Shown here: positions 34,085 to 42,489 of the stretch, piece by piece
How the letters are laid out: every line of letters begins with the position of its first letter
Numbering within the stretch: position 1 is the first letter of the stretch
Assembly (NCBI RefSeq): GCF_025631005.1
Contig: NZ_JAOTPL010000001.1
Coordinates: forward strand, 283,836 to 347,835
Source of the DNA: Haoranjiania flava
GTDB taxonomy: Bacteria > Bacteroidota > Bacteroidia > Chitinophagales > Chitinophagaceae
Length of the DNA: 64,000 bases
Direction: 5' to 3'
Made by a program: the position numbers and the translations under genes
Notes under the pieces: generated by a model
What the model saw: the letters and a program-made list of their open reading frames with translations, nothing else
Told to the model about the DNA's origin: nothing
The model's database searches: none

Positions 34085-34671
34085 TGATCACCACTGTTTT
34101 AAAAGAAGCTACAAGACCTATGCATGAGGCGCTTGAAGCATGCATGTTTTCTGAAAATATATTGGCAAAATCGCTCACACCTGATCAATACAGGTTGCTG
34201 ATACAGGCAAACTACACCGTACACGCCTTGCTTGAAAACCGTGTATTTACGGCGCTTTCAGCAGATGTGAAGCATGCGCTGCAGGTAGAGGAAAGAGCCA
34301 AGCTCCCCGCACTGGAAGCCAACAGGCATATCTTATCAATACCCGGTGAAATAAATTTACCCGCACACATCTTCGTTCCTGGCATACATGATCAGCAACA
34401 GGCATTAGGCGCTATGTATGTAATGGAAGGCGCTACACTCGGAGGCAACATGATTGTAAGGCACCTGAAAAAGACAGCAGCTTTGGCAGCACTCAGCTTT
34501 CATTATTATGGTGTTTACGGAGAAACAACGGGAGAAAAATGGAAGCGCTTTCAAAATGTTCTCAACACCTATGTATCACCGGACAGCGAAGCTTGTGTAG
34601 CAAAAGCAACAGAAGTTTTTATTTTTATGCAGAGGGTAGCACAACATTTTCAGCAGCCCATTCCTGCTTAA
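34084..34671 (+). CDS. bphO: Heme oxygenase, biliverdin-producing, partner of the phytochrome
   Basis: Opens heme to biliverdin, the chromophore of the upstream receptor. The 195-aa all-helical protein has the proximal-His segment ATRPMHEALE (H14). The distal helix region is AMYVMEGATLGGNMI, with the Gly-rich GATLGGN typical of bacterial BphO. Translationally coupled to bphP. Its last 47 bases overlap, in antisense, the end of the GNAT gene. Confidence 0.92.
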   Translation: MITTVLKEATRPMHEALEACMFSENILAKSLTPDQYRLLIQANYTVHALLENRVFTALSADVKHALQVEERAKLPALEANRHILSIPGEINLPAHIFVPGIHDQQQALGAMYVMEGATLGGNMIVRHLKKTAALAALSFHYYGVYGETTGEKWKRFQNVLNTYVSPDSEACVAKATEVFIFMQRVAQHFQQPIPA

Positions 34672-35188
34672 GTATGCTATACACAATAAGATCCAGGAAT
34701 TGGTTGTTGACCAGTTCAGCGCCACGCAGTATGCCTTCTGTAGTAAAGCCCAACCTTTGCGGCACAGACTGGCTGCGGTGGTTTTCCACTGCTGCTTTAA
34801 TGGTTATCCTATGCAGGCCTAATTGCCGGAAAGCATAACTGATCAGCTCTTTGCAACATGCTGTCACAATCCCGTTGCCTTGTGCTTCTTCTGTAAGCCA
34901 ATAGCCTATTTCTGCGTTTTTATGTTGCCGGCTGATGAGGTGCAACCCGATCCTGCCGCATAAAACCTGATCGTTCATGATTACAAAGCTTAACTCTTCA
35001 CCTGCCTGGTTAAGCGACTGGCAACTTTGAATATATTTAGCCACATCATCAGCAGATTGCATATAATCTACCCAGCTTAAAAACTTGCGGAGATGCTGCC
35101 TGTTCCGGTCAATGGCGGCAAACAGCGGTTGAGCATGCGAAGGAGCAGTCTGCTCGAGCTTGATTGTATTGTTGATGATGAACTCCAT
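34625..35188 (-). CDS. GNAT N-acetyltransferase, RimJ/RimL type
   Basis: Acetyl-CoA-dependent N-acetyltransferase resembling ribosomal-protein-serine acetyltransferases. Visible features are the ISRQHKNAEIGYWLTEEAQGNGIVT motif A (acetyl-CoA loop) and the HRITIKAAVENHRSQSVPQRLGF motif B region. The ATG at 35188 (MEFIINNTI) is chosen over the ATG at 35206; RimJ/RimL proteins usually start close to this residue. That gives about 187 aa. It converges on and overlaps the heme oxygenase gene by 47 bases. A four-unit palindromic repeat array lies just upstream. Confidence 0.87.
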   Translation of the reverse strand: MEFIINNTIKLEQTAPSHAQPLFAAIDRNRQHLRKFLSWVDYMQSADDVAKYIQSCQSLNQAGEELSFVIMNDQVLCGRIGLHLISRQHKNAEIGYWLTEEAQGNGIVTACCKELISYAFRQLGLHRITIKAAVENHRSQSVPQRLGFTTEGILRGAELVNNQFLDLIVYSILKQEWAAENVVLPSA

Positions 35189-35249
35189 AAAAAAAAGAAT
35201 TTCCATAAAGATATATAGAAATTCTTTTCATGTGTATAAATTTTAGTTC

Positions 35250-35269
35250 GCCGCTTTGCGGCTGTTTTT
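35250..35269 (+). terminator. Mini-hairpin with T-run inside repeat array C (first)
   Basis: GCCGC-TTT-GCGGC followed by TGTTTTT on the plus strand. It is terminator-like, but no plus-strand gene precedes it, and the same element recurs at 35458 and 35562. Confidence 0.5.
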
Positions 35270-35275
35270 AATGGT

Positions 35276-35337
35276 CACATGGAATTAGCTTATTCATCCG
35301 CGGTTGGTATGCAGCATTCTTATGGCTATTTCATGTG
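35276..35337 (+). repeat. Palindromic repeat unit C1 (type A)
   Basis: Arms CACATGGAATTAGC and GGCTATTTCATGTG, core ATCCGCGGTTGGTATGCA. Confidence 0.9.
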
Positions 35338-35362
35338 TATATTTTTAATTTTTCTTTATGGT

Positions 35363-35442
35363 CACATGGAATAACCATTTTTTAGATTCAATACTCATTC
35401 CCGGTTGGTATAGATTCTTAATCTTTATAGTTATTTCATGTA
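35363..35442 (+). repeat. Palindromic repeat unit C2 (type B)
   Basis: Arms CACATGGAATAACCAT and ATAGTTATTTCATGTA, core ATTCCCGGTTGGTATAGATT; nearly identical to unit B2. Confidence 0.9.
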
Positions 35443-35457
35443 TATAATTTTTAGTGC

Positions 35458-35477
35458 GCCGCTTTGCGGCTGTTTTT
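35458..35477 (+). terminator. Mini-hairpin with T-run inside repeat array C (second)
   Basis: GCCGC-TTT-GCGGC followed by TGTTTTT, the same element as at 35250. Confidence 0.5.
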
Positions 35478-35483
35478 AATGGC

Positions 35484-35547
35484 CACATGGAATAGCCTTT
35501 ATTCATTCGCGGTTGGTATGCAACTTTGCTTATGGCTATTTCATGTA
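35484..35547 (+). repeat. Palindromic repeat unit C3 (type A)
   Basis: Arms CACATGGAATAGCC and GGCTATTTCATGTA, core ATTCGCGGTTGGTATGCA. Confidence 0.9.
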
Positions 35548-35561
35548 TATAATTTTTAGTG

Positions 35562-35582
35562 CGTCGTTTTGCGGCTGTTTTT
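35562..35582 (+). terminator. Mini-hairpin with T-run inside repeat array C (third)
   Basis: GTCGT-TTT-GCGGC followed by TGTTTTT. Relative to the other copies two stem positions changed to bases that still pair in RNA as G-U. Confidence 0.45.
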
Positions 35583-35588
35583 AATGGC

Positions 35589-35647
35589 CACATGGAATAG
35601 CCTTTATTCATTCGCGGTTGGTATGCAGCATTCTTATGGCTATTTCA
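35589..35647 (+). repeat. Palindromic repeat unit C4 (type A, truncated)
   Basis: Same as C3 but the right arm stops at GGCTATTTCA, losing the last bases. It lies 25 bases from the typA stop. Confidence 0.88.
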
Positions 35648-35671
35648 GTAATATTAAAGCTGTCTGTGCAA

Positions 35672-37477
35672 TTATCCGTTACCTGCCTGCTTGGCGGCGC
35701 GCTTCCTGTCTTCTTCATTGAGCAATACTTTGCGTAAACGAATGCTTTTGGGCGTTACCTCAATGCACTCATCTTCCTGGATGTATTCCATGCATTCTTC
35801 CAGGCTCATCTGTATTTTAGGAGCAATGTTGGTAGCCGCATCCGAGCCGCTGGCGCGCATATTGGTCAGCTTTTTACCTTCGGTAGCATTAACTATCAGG
35901 TCGCCGGGTTTAATGTGCTCAGCAATGATCTGGCCCACATATACGTCTTCGCCGGGATCAACAAAGAACGATCCTCTGTCCTGCAATTTATCAATAGAGT
36001 AGCCGGTGGTAGGCGCCTGGTTTTTAGAGATCAGCACGCCGTTATTCCTGCCGGGGATCGGTCCTTTCCAGGGTTTATAATCAATAAAGTTGTGTGCCAT
36101 GATAGCCTCACCAGCCGTATTGGTAAGCATTTGAGAGCGCAACCCGATTAAGCCGCGGGAAGGAATCTCAAATTCCAGGTGTTGCATATCGCCTTTGCTT
36201 TCCATGATCAGCATTTCACCTTTGCGTTGGGTAACCAGGTCAATCACTTTTCCGCTGAACTCTTCGGGCACGTCTACTACCAGGTTTTCGTACGGCTCGC
36301 ATTTCTGTCCGTCAATTTCTTTCACCAGCACCTGCGGCTGGCCTACAGTAAGTTCATAACCTTCGCGGCGCATAGTTTCTACCAATACGCCTAAATGCAG
36401 AATACCTCTTCCATATACCATAAAGCTGTCAGCGCTGTCTGTATCCTCCACTCTCAGCGCTAAGTTTTTTTCTGTCTCTTTCATAAGGCGGTCGCGCAGG
36501 TGGCGTGAAGTAACGAACTTGCCGTCTTTACCGAAAAAAGGTGACGTGTTGATGCTGAACGTCATGCTCATGGTAGGTTCATCCACATGAATCACCGGCA
36601 AAGCTTCGGGCGTTTCCACATCGCAGATGGTATCGCCGATATTAAAATCTTCCAGGCCTACTACTGCACAAAGATCGCCTGCCAGCACTTCCTGTACTTT
36701 TCTTTTCCCCATGCCTTCAAACACGTACAGCTCTTTTACACGCGATCTTTTTATAGAGCCGTCTGCCTGCACCAAAGCTATGGGCTGGTTGTCCCTGATG
36801 CTGCCACGCGTAACTTTTCCTACAGCTATTCTGCCAAGGAAGGATGAGTAATCCAGGGAGGTGATCTGCATTTGCAATGCACCCTCTTTCACCTCGGGCT
36901 CCGGAACGTATTTTAAAATGCCGTCCATCAACGGAAGAATATCTTCCCGGGGCTCTAATGTGTCATTGAACCAGCCTTGCTTCCCGCTTCCGTAAAAAGT
37001 AGGAAAGTTCAATTGCTCTTCAGTCGCATCCAGGTTAAAGAATAATTCAAAAACCGCATCGTGTACCTCATCGGGCCGGCAATTGGGTTTATCCACTTTA
37101 TTAATGACAACAATGGGTTTTAAGTTTAACTGCAATGCCTTTTGCAATACAAAACGTGTCTGCGGCATCGGGCCTTCAAATGCATCTACTAACAATATTA
37201 CGCCATCGGCCATCTTCAGAACGCGTTCAACCTCACCGCCAAAATCAGAGTGGCCTGGCGTGTCGATCACGTTGATCTTGGTACCGTTGTAGGTTACCGC
37301 AGCGTTTTTACTGAAAATGGTAATGCCCCGTTCTCTTTCAAGGTCGTTGCTATCCATTAGCAACTCTCCGGTTTCCTGGTTGTCGCGAAATATTTTTGCT
37401 GTGTGTAAGATTCTGTCTACCAGAGTGGTTTTGCCGTGGTCAACGTGGGCAATAATAGCAATGTTGCGTATATTCAT
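35672..37477 (-). CDS. typA: Ribosome-associated GTPase TypA/BipA
   Basis: Translational GTPase of the EF-G/LepA superfamily, involved in ribosome assembly and stress adaptation. G-motifs: AHVDHGKTT (G1), GITIFSKN (G2), DTPGHSDFGG (G3) and NKVDKP (G4). Domain II, EF-G-like domains III and V and the TypA-specific C-terminal domain (GLIGLRSQMLTNTAGEA, NRG-like region) follow. The length of 601 aa is typical. A -7 box lies at 37527-37534. Confidence 0.97.
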   Translation of the reverse strand: MNIRNIAIIAHVDHGKTTLVDRILHTAKIFRDNQETGELLMDSNDLERERGITIFSKNAAVTYNGTKINVIDTPGHSDFGGEVERVLKMADGVILLVDAFEGPMPQTRFVLQKALQLNLKPIVVINKVDKPNCRPDEVHDAVFELFFNLDATEEQLNFPTFYGSGKQGWFNDTLEPREDILPLMDGILKYVPEPEVKEGALQMQITSLDYSSFLGRIAVGKVTRGSIRDNQPIALVQADGSIKRSRVKELYVFEGMGKRKVQEVLAGDLCAVVGLEDFNIGDTICDVETPEALPVIHVDEPTMSMTFSINTSPFFGKDGKFVTSRHLRDRLMKETEKNLALRVEDTDSADSFMVYGRGILHLGVLVETMRREGYELTVGQPQVLVKEIDGQKCEPYENLVVDVPEEFSGKVIDLVTQRKGEMLIMESKGDMQHLEFEIPSRGLIGLRSQMLTNTAGEAIMAHNFIDYKPWKGPIPGRNNGVLISKNQAPTTGYSIDKLQDRGSFFVDPGEDVYVGQIIAEHIKPGDLIVNATEGKKLTNMRASGSDAATNIAPKIQMSLEECMEYIQEDECIEVTPKSIRLRKVLLNEEDRKRAAKQAGNG

Positions 37478-37526
37478 TCTTTTATTTTAGGATGGCAAAA
37501 GCAAACTTTTTTTGCTTTTAAGGGCG

Positions 37527-37534
37527 CAAAGGTA
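37527..37534 (-). promoter_or_regulatory. -7 promoter box for typA
   Basis: TACCTTTG on the minus strand, about 50 bases before the typA ATG. Confidence 0.5.
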
Positions 37535-37603
37535 GCATTTTTCAAAGAAAAAAATTAAATTGGCGTAATTAAGCAATTGTTACGGCAAAAAAATAACAGG
37601 ATT

Positions 37604-38512
37604 TTATTCCACACATTCCAGCGATATTTTATGCTTTTGAACCGTAAATTTATGCCTTAGTCCGCAACGTAGCGACACATTTTCTTCCGTATGGCCCACC
37701 GGGAACCCGAAACAATAGGGAAAAGTATACGGCTTTAAATGTTCTTTGATCACTTCTTCAACCGTTTTGCCGAAAGGATCGGTGGTGTCTTTCATATCAG
37801 AGAAGGAACCAACCACAAGCCCTGCTATTTTGTCGAGCCACCCGGCACGTTTTAGCTGTATCAGCATCCTGTCTACATTATAGATATATTCACCGATATC
37901 TTCAATAAATAAAATCTTATTTTTCACATCCGGTTCAGATTTACTGCCTACGCTATGCGCCAGCAATGCCAGGTTGCCGCCCACAAGCCGGCCCTCTGCC
38001 TTTCCTGCATGGTTAAAAGCATGCGGCGCTGCCTGGTAGTTTGTTTTCTGGCCGAGTAATGTTTTTCTCACAGACTGTATGTACAGTGAGTTTACATCAT
38101 CATTGAAGGCCGCTGCCATAGGAGCATGTATAGTTGCGGTTTTCAGCGCTTTATTGATGTGTGTATGCAATAAAGTAATGTCGCTGTAGCCGCAGACCCA
38201 CTTCGGGTTCTTTTTAAATTTTTTAAAATCGATATCGTCAATAATGCGGCTGATGCCATAGCCGCCGCGCCCGAAGAACACAGCTTTGATGTCATCATCA
38301 TCCAGCATGTTCTGCAGGTCGTGCAGCCGCTCCACATCGGTACCGGAGAAATAGTTTACCTGTTCTTTGCCAAGCGTAGCGCCCACTTTTACCTTAAACC
38401 CCCATGCTTCAAAGGTATCAATACAAAGTTGCGCTTTTTCTAATTTCATATAGCCGGCCGGGCAGGTAATGCCTATGGTGTCGCCTTTTTTAAGATAGGG
38501 AGGTATTTTCAT
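37604..38512 (-). CDS. LD-carboxypeptidase (S66), cytoplasmic paralogue
   Basis: Muramoyltetrapeptide carboxypeptidase family; removes the terminal D-Ala from recycled murein tetrapeptide. The S66 Ser is in CGYSDITLLH, the Glu in FIEDIGEYIYN and the His in GFPVGHTEENV. No signal peptide, so it acts in the cytosol. At 302 aa it is a normal LdcA. A second S66 gene lies 239 bases upstream on the same strand, apparently a tandem duplicate that acquired an export signal. Confidence 0.91.
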   Translation of the reverse strand: MKIPPYLKKGDTIGITCPAGYMKLEKAQLCIDTFEAWGFKVKVGATLGKEQVNYFSGTDVERLHDLQNMLDDDDIKAVFFGRGGYGISRIIDDIDFKKFKKNPKWVCGYSDITLLHTHINKALKTATIHAPMAAAFNDDVNSLYIQSVRKTLLGQKTNYQAAPHAFNHAGKAEGRLVGGNLALLAHSVGSKSEPDVKNKILFIEDIGEYIYNVDRMLIQLKRAGWLDKIAGLVVGSFSDMKDTTDPFGKTVEEVIKEHLKPYTFPYCFGFPVGHTEENVSLRCGLRHKFTVQKHKISLECVE

Positions 38513-38521
38513 TTTTATTTT

Positions 38522-38750
38522 CAGATTGCAGATTGCAGATTACAGGTTACAGGTTACAAATTTTAGGTTACCGGCCATTTCAAATTTCATCCAACATCAT
38601 CAGTATAAGTTCTCAACACCGCTTTGTTGTCTACTCTCATCTTTCATATCGCACACTTCTCACATTCACTTTCCTCTCTCCTCTCTCCACTTTCCTCTCT
38701 CTCCACTTTCCACTAATTTTCCATTATCAACTATCAATTAACCTCTCCTT
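38522..38750. repeat. Low-complexity spacer between the two S66 genes
   Basis: CAGATTGCAGATTGCAGATT, ACAGGTTACAGGTTACA and a pyrimidine-rich run built of CTCTC, CCACTTTCC and similar steps. It uses the same word types as the spacer at 3815-3905. ORFs across it are artefacts. Confidence 0.55.
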
Positions 38751-38751
38751 A

Positions 38752-39780
38752 TTATATCTCATTCAACATGGTTCCGCTGCTATTCACCTGCAGGCGATGT
38801 TTTACGCCGCATTTCAATGCAAAATTATCATATTGGTGGCCTACGGGAAAATCAAAACACACGGGATAGCTGTATTCACTTAGTTTTTCCAGCACCACAT
38901 CGTAAATGGTCTTATTTAATTCATCAGCATAGTTGGCCTGCTGCTTTATTTTCATGCCGCCGATGATGAGCCCTTTCAGGTTTTTTAATTTGCCTGTACG
39001 CTTCAGGTTCCACAACATGCGGTCAATATTGTACAGGTATTCACCCGTCTCTTCCAGGAACAGGATTTTTCCATCCGTGATAATTTCAGATGAAGTGCCT
39101 GCCAGGTTTTCAATTGTCCGCAGGTTGCCGCCTATGAGTTCGGCTTCGGCCGTACCTGTTTTATTCATTTGATTGAATGGAGCGGAATAGGACATTTTTT
39201 TTAAGCCCATCAACGCATCACGAATGGAAAGAATTGTTTCCTGCTGTACGGGCAATGCTGTGAGAAAATTGTCGGGGAAGCTGTTGAGCATTTTGGAATG
39301 TATGCTGGCAATGTTGTATTTTGAATTGACGTGGGCATGAAATACAGTGGCATCGCTGAAGCCGATGATCCATTTCGGGTTTTTAATAAATGCAGAAAAG
39401 TCCAGCTTATCTATAAACCTTACTGCGCCATAACCGCCGCGGGCGCACATAATAGCTTTCACACCGGGGTTATCCAGCATTGACTGAAAATCCTGTGTAC
39501 GCTCCTGGTCGGTGCCGCCAAAGGTGCCGTCTTTCTTATCCACAGTTTTACCAAGCATGACCCTGAAGCCCCAATCCTGTATCTGCTGCAAGGCAGGCAG
39601 CATTTCTTTCCTGGTCATAAATCCTGAGGGGCAGCTAACACCTATCGTATCGCCGGGACGAAGGCCTTTGGGAACAACAGATACTTTGGTGTGAATATTT
39701 TGCCGGGCAAATGAGGGTAAGGACAGGAGCCCGCCACCCAGCAAAACACCTGAAGACCTGATAAATAATTTCCTGTTCAC
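38752..39780 (-). CDS. LD-carboxypeptidase (S66), exported paralogue
   Basis: Second S66 peptidase, 342 aa. The N-terminus MNRKLFIRSSGVLLGGG is a signal peptide; RK instead of RR makes it Tat-like but not canonical. Catalytic residues are present: Ser in GFSDATVFH, Glu in FLEETGEYLYNID, and His in FDFPVGHQYDN. Start codon GTG at 39780. Compared with its neighbour it has an extra 30-40 N-terminal residues and would act in the periplasm on murein tetrapeptide rather than on recycled fragments (inference). Confidence 0.9.
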   Translation of the reverse strand: MNRKLFIRSSGVLLGGGLLSLPSFARQNIHTKVSVVPKGLRPGDTIGVSCPSGFMTRKEMLPALQQIQDWGFRVMLGKTVDKKDGTFGGTDQERTQDFQSMLDNPGVKAIMCARGGYGAVRFIDKLDFSAFIKNPKWIIGFSDATVFHAHVNSKYNIASIHSKMLNSFPDNFLTALPVQQETILSIRDALMGLKKMSYSAPFNQMNKTGTAEAELIGGNLRTIENLAGTSSEIITDGKILFLEETGEYLYNIDRMLWNLKRTGKLKNLKGLIIGGMKIKQQANYADELNKTIYDVVLEKLSEYSYPVCFDFPVGHQYDNFALKCGVKHRLQVNSSGTMLNEI

Positions 39781-39868
39781 CGGGTGAAATTAAATAAATT
39801 TACCAAAAAGTCAGAGGAACGGTTAAAATAATTTATCTTGTGTAGCGGAAAAAACTATGTTGCAGTAA

Positions 39869-40885
39869 ATGCATAACAAAAACATCACAATAAAAGAAAT
39901 AGCCAAAAAACTGAATGTATCTATTTCTACCGTTTCAAGAGCCTTAAATGATCATCCGGGTATTGGCAAAAAAAACCGTGAACGCATTAAACAGTTTGCA
40001 CAGGAACACAATTATCAGAAAAATCTTACTGCACTATATTTTAAAACAGGCAAAAGCTTCACCATCGGTGTAATTGTGCCTGAGATTACAGAAACCTTTT
40101 TCTCAAGAGCCATCACAGGCATTGAAGATGTGGCCACGGAAAACGGCTACAATGTTTTTTTCAGCCAGAGCCACAACGATATTGAAAAGGAAAAAGAAAT
40201 TATTTCGTTATACAGAAAAAGCGGCATCGACGGATTGCTGGTATCATTATCAAAATCTACCAGGAATATTGAACATTTCAAGGAGCTGCAGGAATCGGGG
40301 GTACCTGTAATATTTTTCGACAGGATACCCAAAGACAGCAGTATGTACACTGTATCCTGCGATCTTTTTAACAGCTCTAAGCTGCTGATAGATTTCCTGT
40401 GGGAAAAAGGCCACAAAACTATTGGGCTGATCAAAGGGCCAAGTTCGCTCAACGCCACTATGGAAAGGATGCGCGGCTTTATGGAAGGGCTGAATAAGAA
40501 ACGGGTAAAGACAGACCCTGCCCTGTTTGCCACCTCTGACCTTACACGGGAGGGCACACGCAAAGCCATGGAGGATATATTGTCTCAAAAGAAAAAACCT
40601 ACGGCCATAGTAGCTTTCAACGATTACGTAGCGCTGGACGCTATACAATATATACAGGAAAAAACCTCGATGAAAATCAATGAAGACATCTGCTTTGTAA
40701 GCTATGCCAACGTGCCGATCACGAACTACATTGATGTGGCCAAGCCCATTGCATCTATAGAACAATTTCCTTACGAGCAGGGCAAGCTTGCCACAGAATT
40801 ATTACTCAAAATTCTGGGTGACCCACAAACCGAATTAACTGACAGGCATGTTGTACTGGAAGGGAAACTGATAGAGCATTTTTAA
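39869..40885 (+). CDS. LacI-family transcriptional regulator
   Basis: A 338-aa regulator with an N-terminal HTH and hinge (ITIKEIAKKLNVSISTVSRALNDHP, about 4-30). A periplasmic-binding-protein-like effector domain follows (FTIGVIVPEITETFFS onward to the C-terminus). Such proteins usually bind a sugar or nucleoside and control catabolic genes. No sugar genes are adjacent: the neighbours are an S66 peptidase (divergent) and a YrdC gene (convergent, 2 bases apart). Its target is therefore unknown. Confidence 0.92.
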   Translation: MHNKNITIKEIAKKLNVSISTVSRALNDHPGIGKKNRERIKQFAQEHNYQKNLTALYFKTGKSFTIGVIVPEITETFFSRAITGIEDVATENGYNVFFSQSHNDIEKEKEIISLYRKSGIDGLLVSLSKSTRNIEHFKELQESGVPVIFFDRIPKDSSMYTVSCDLFNSSKLLIDFLWEKGHKTIGLIKGPSSLNATMERMRGFMEGLNKKRVKTDPALFATSDLTREGTRKAMEDILSQKKKPTAIVAFNDYVALDAIQYIQEKTSMKINEDICFVSYANVPITNYIDVAKPIASIEQFPYEQGKLATELLLKILGDPQTELTDRHVVLEGKLIEHF

Positions 40886-40887
40886 TA

Positions 40888-41496
40888 TCATTCGTTAAAT
40901 TCTCCCAACCCCTGCCTGATAATCTCATATTCATCCGTTGTACAGTCTACAATAGTAGAAGGGATCATACCGCCCGTGCCGCCGTCTACCACAATATCTA
41001 CCATATCTTTAAAATTCTCATACATTAGTTCCGGATTGGTATACTCCTCTACCATTTCACCGGGCAGCGATGTGGAAAGAATCGGTCTGCCCAATGCCTG
41101 TACAAGTGTCTGGGAAATTTTATTGTCGGGAACTCTTAAGCCAATGGTGTTTTTTTTGTTCTGTAAAAGCTTAGGCACTTCCTTGCTTGCAGGCAGTATA
41201 AAGGTATACGGGCCGGGCAGGTGCTCTTTTAAAATCCGGTATAGAGGCGTAGATATAGATTTCGTGTACTTGCTCAGATCGCTGAGATCGGCGCAGACAA
41301 ACGACAGGTGTATTTTCTGAAAGTCTACTTTTTTAATGGCAGCCACCCGCTGGGTAGCTTTGTGATTAAAAATATCACAGCCGAGGCCATAGATGGTATC
41401 TGTGGGATATATGATCACACCGCCATCAAGCAGGCATTCTACAATTGTTTTTACATTTCTTGGGTTCGGGTTGTCTGGATGTAGTTGCAGGAACAT
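40888..41496 (-). CDS. Sua5/YciO/YrdC-family protein, likely threonylcarbamoyl-AMP synthase
   Basis: Makes threonylcarbamoyl-AMP for the t6A modification at position 37 of ANN-decoding tRNAs, or is a YciO-type relative. The N-terminal GGVIIYPTDTIYGLGCDI is the YrdC hallmark, and LPGPYTFIL and GLRVPDN follow. At 202 aa it lacks the Sua5 C-terminal domain and resembles YciO/TsaC in length. It starts one base before the end of the acid phosphatase gene region upstream (gap of 1 base), so both are probably co-transcribed. Confidence 0.85.
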   Translation of the reverse strand: MFLQLHPDNPNPRNVKTIVECLLDGGVIIYPTDTIYGLGCDIFNHKATQRVAAIKKVDFQKIHLSFVCADLSDLSKYTKSISTPLYRILKEHLPGPYTFILPASKEVPKLLQNKKNTIGLRVPDNKISQTLVQALGRPILSTSLPGEMVEEYTNPELMYENFKDMVDIVVDGGTGGMIPSTIVDCTTDEYEIIRQGLGEFNE

Positions 41497-41497
41497 A

Positions 41498-42304
41498 TCA
41501 ATAGGTTTTAGCTTTGGTTTTTAAAATATCAGCTTTTTGCCTGGGTGTAAGCCGGTAGTTGTAGTCGTAGATAGCGCTTTCCCAGTCGCCATAGTTGGGG
41601 TTGGGCAGCACAATGAATTTCCTGCCGAAAAGCGCTGCATTGTTCTTAACCTGCCGGGTTCTTTCTTCCTCGCTTTTTTTATCAAATACAGAGGTAAAGT
41701 CAGACAGGTTATCTCCGCAAAGCATGATGATCTCATGGTTTTGAGAGATTGTTTCCCTGCGCGGCTCTTTGCCGGCTGTGGTTGTGCGCAGCAACAGGTG
41801 CTGCTCATCGGCATAAGGAAAATTATATTTTTGCAGGTTGTTCAGCGTAGCTGCGCGCTCGTGGTGGTAGCGGTTGGTGACGTAGAAAATTTGCACGCCC
41901 CTGGAAGCCGCGTATTTAAAAAATGTGAGCGCCCCGGCAACGGTGTCAGCGCTGGCTTTAGCTGTCCATTCGTTCCAGGCTGCCTGCTCAAAATCTTTAC
42001 CGAGGTGCGCCTGGTGCACCGAGTTGGGTGTATTGTCTAAAATGGTCTCGTCAATATCGGTAACAATAGCGGGCGGTTTGCCGGAGGTATTATTTTTCAG
42101 CGCTTCATCGAGGTAGAGTGCGGCCGAATTATAGGCCTGGAAGCAGAGCGCTTTGTACTCTGCCGCGCGCTGTATGTATAGAGCGGTGTACAATTTTGCA
42201 TTGGGAAAAAACTGATCGGCGGCGGTCTGCTGCGCATGATAGTTGTAGGTTTTGCAACTGCCCAGCAGTACCAGCACGAAGAGTAAATATTTTTGCTTAA
42301 GCAT
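41498..42304 (-). CDS. e(P4)-type 5'-nucleotidase/acid phosphatase lipoprotein
   Basis: Outer-membrane or periplasmic class C acid phosphatase (HAD IIIB). The lipobox LLGSC places the lipidated Cys at residue 17. HAD motif I reads VTDIDETILDN (two Asp), and later motifs include YVTNRYHHER (motif II Thr) and MLCGDNLSDF (motif IV). Haemophilus e(P4) hydrolyses NMN and other nucleotides to support NAD uptake; a nutrient-scavenging role is likely here. Length 268 aa. Confidence 0.9.
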   Translation of the reverse strand: MLKQKYLLFVLVLLGSCKTYNYHAQQTAADQFFPNAKLYTALYIQRAAEYKALCFQAYNSAALYLDEALKNNTSGKPPAIVTDIDETILDNTPNSVHQAHLGKDFEQAAWNEWTAKASADTVAGALTFFKYAASRGVQIFYVTNRYHHERAATLNNLQKYNFPYADEQHLLLRTTTAGKEPRRETISQNHEIIMLCGDNLSDFTSVFDKKSEEERTRQVKNNAALFGRKFIVLPNPNYGDWESAIYDYNYRLTPRQKADILKTKAKTY

Positions 42305-42462
42305 AGGCCGGTTTTTACTTTCAAATGTACAAAGAGTTTTTTAGGCGTAGAAATTAGTATAGCACAGGTTCATAACACCTCAACAACTCAGCGCTCCCTT
42401 TCTTAACATAACCTTGCTAATATTTTTTTACAGCTATCATCGTTTGTGCCGATTAAAAAATC

Positions 42463-42470
42463 TACTTTTG
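42463..42470 (+). promoter_or_regulatory. -7 promoter box for the dedA gene
   Basis: TACTTTTG, with a TTG at 42444-42446 sixteen bases upstream. The ATG lies 19 bases downstream. Confidence 0.5.
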
Positions 42471-42489
42471 CGCAGCTTAACCACACACC

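Noticed and set aside
35345..35611. 88-codon minus-strand ORF with internal amino-acid repeats (YIHEI.., MNKGYSMWPLK)
   Set aside because: It is a translation of the palindromic repeat units and spacers; the amino-acid repeat follows the DNA repeat, and there is no independent evidence of coding.
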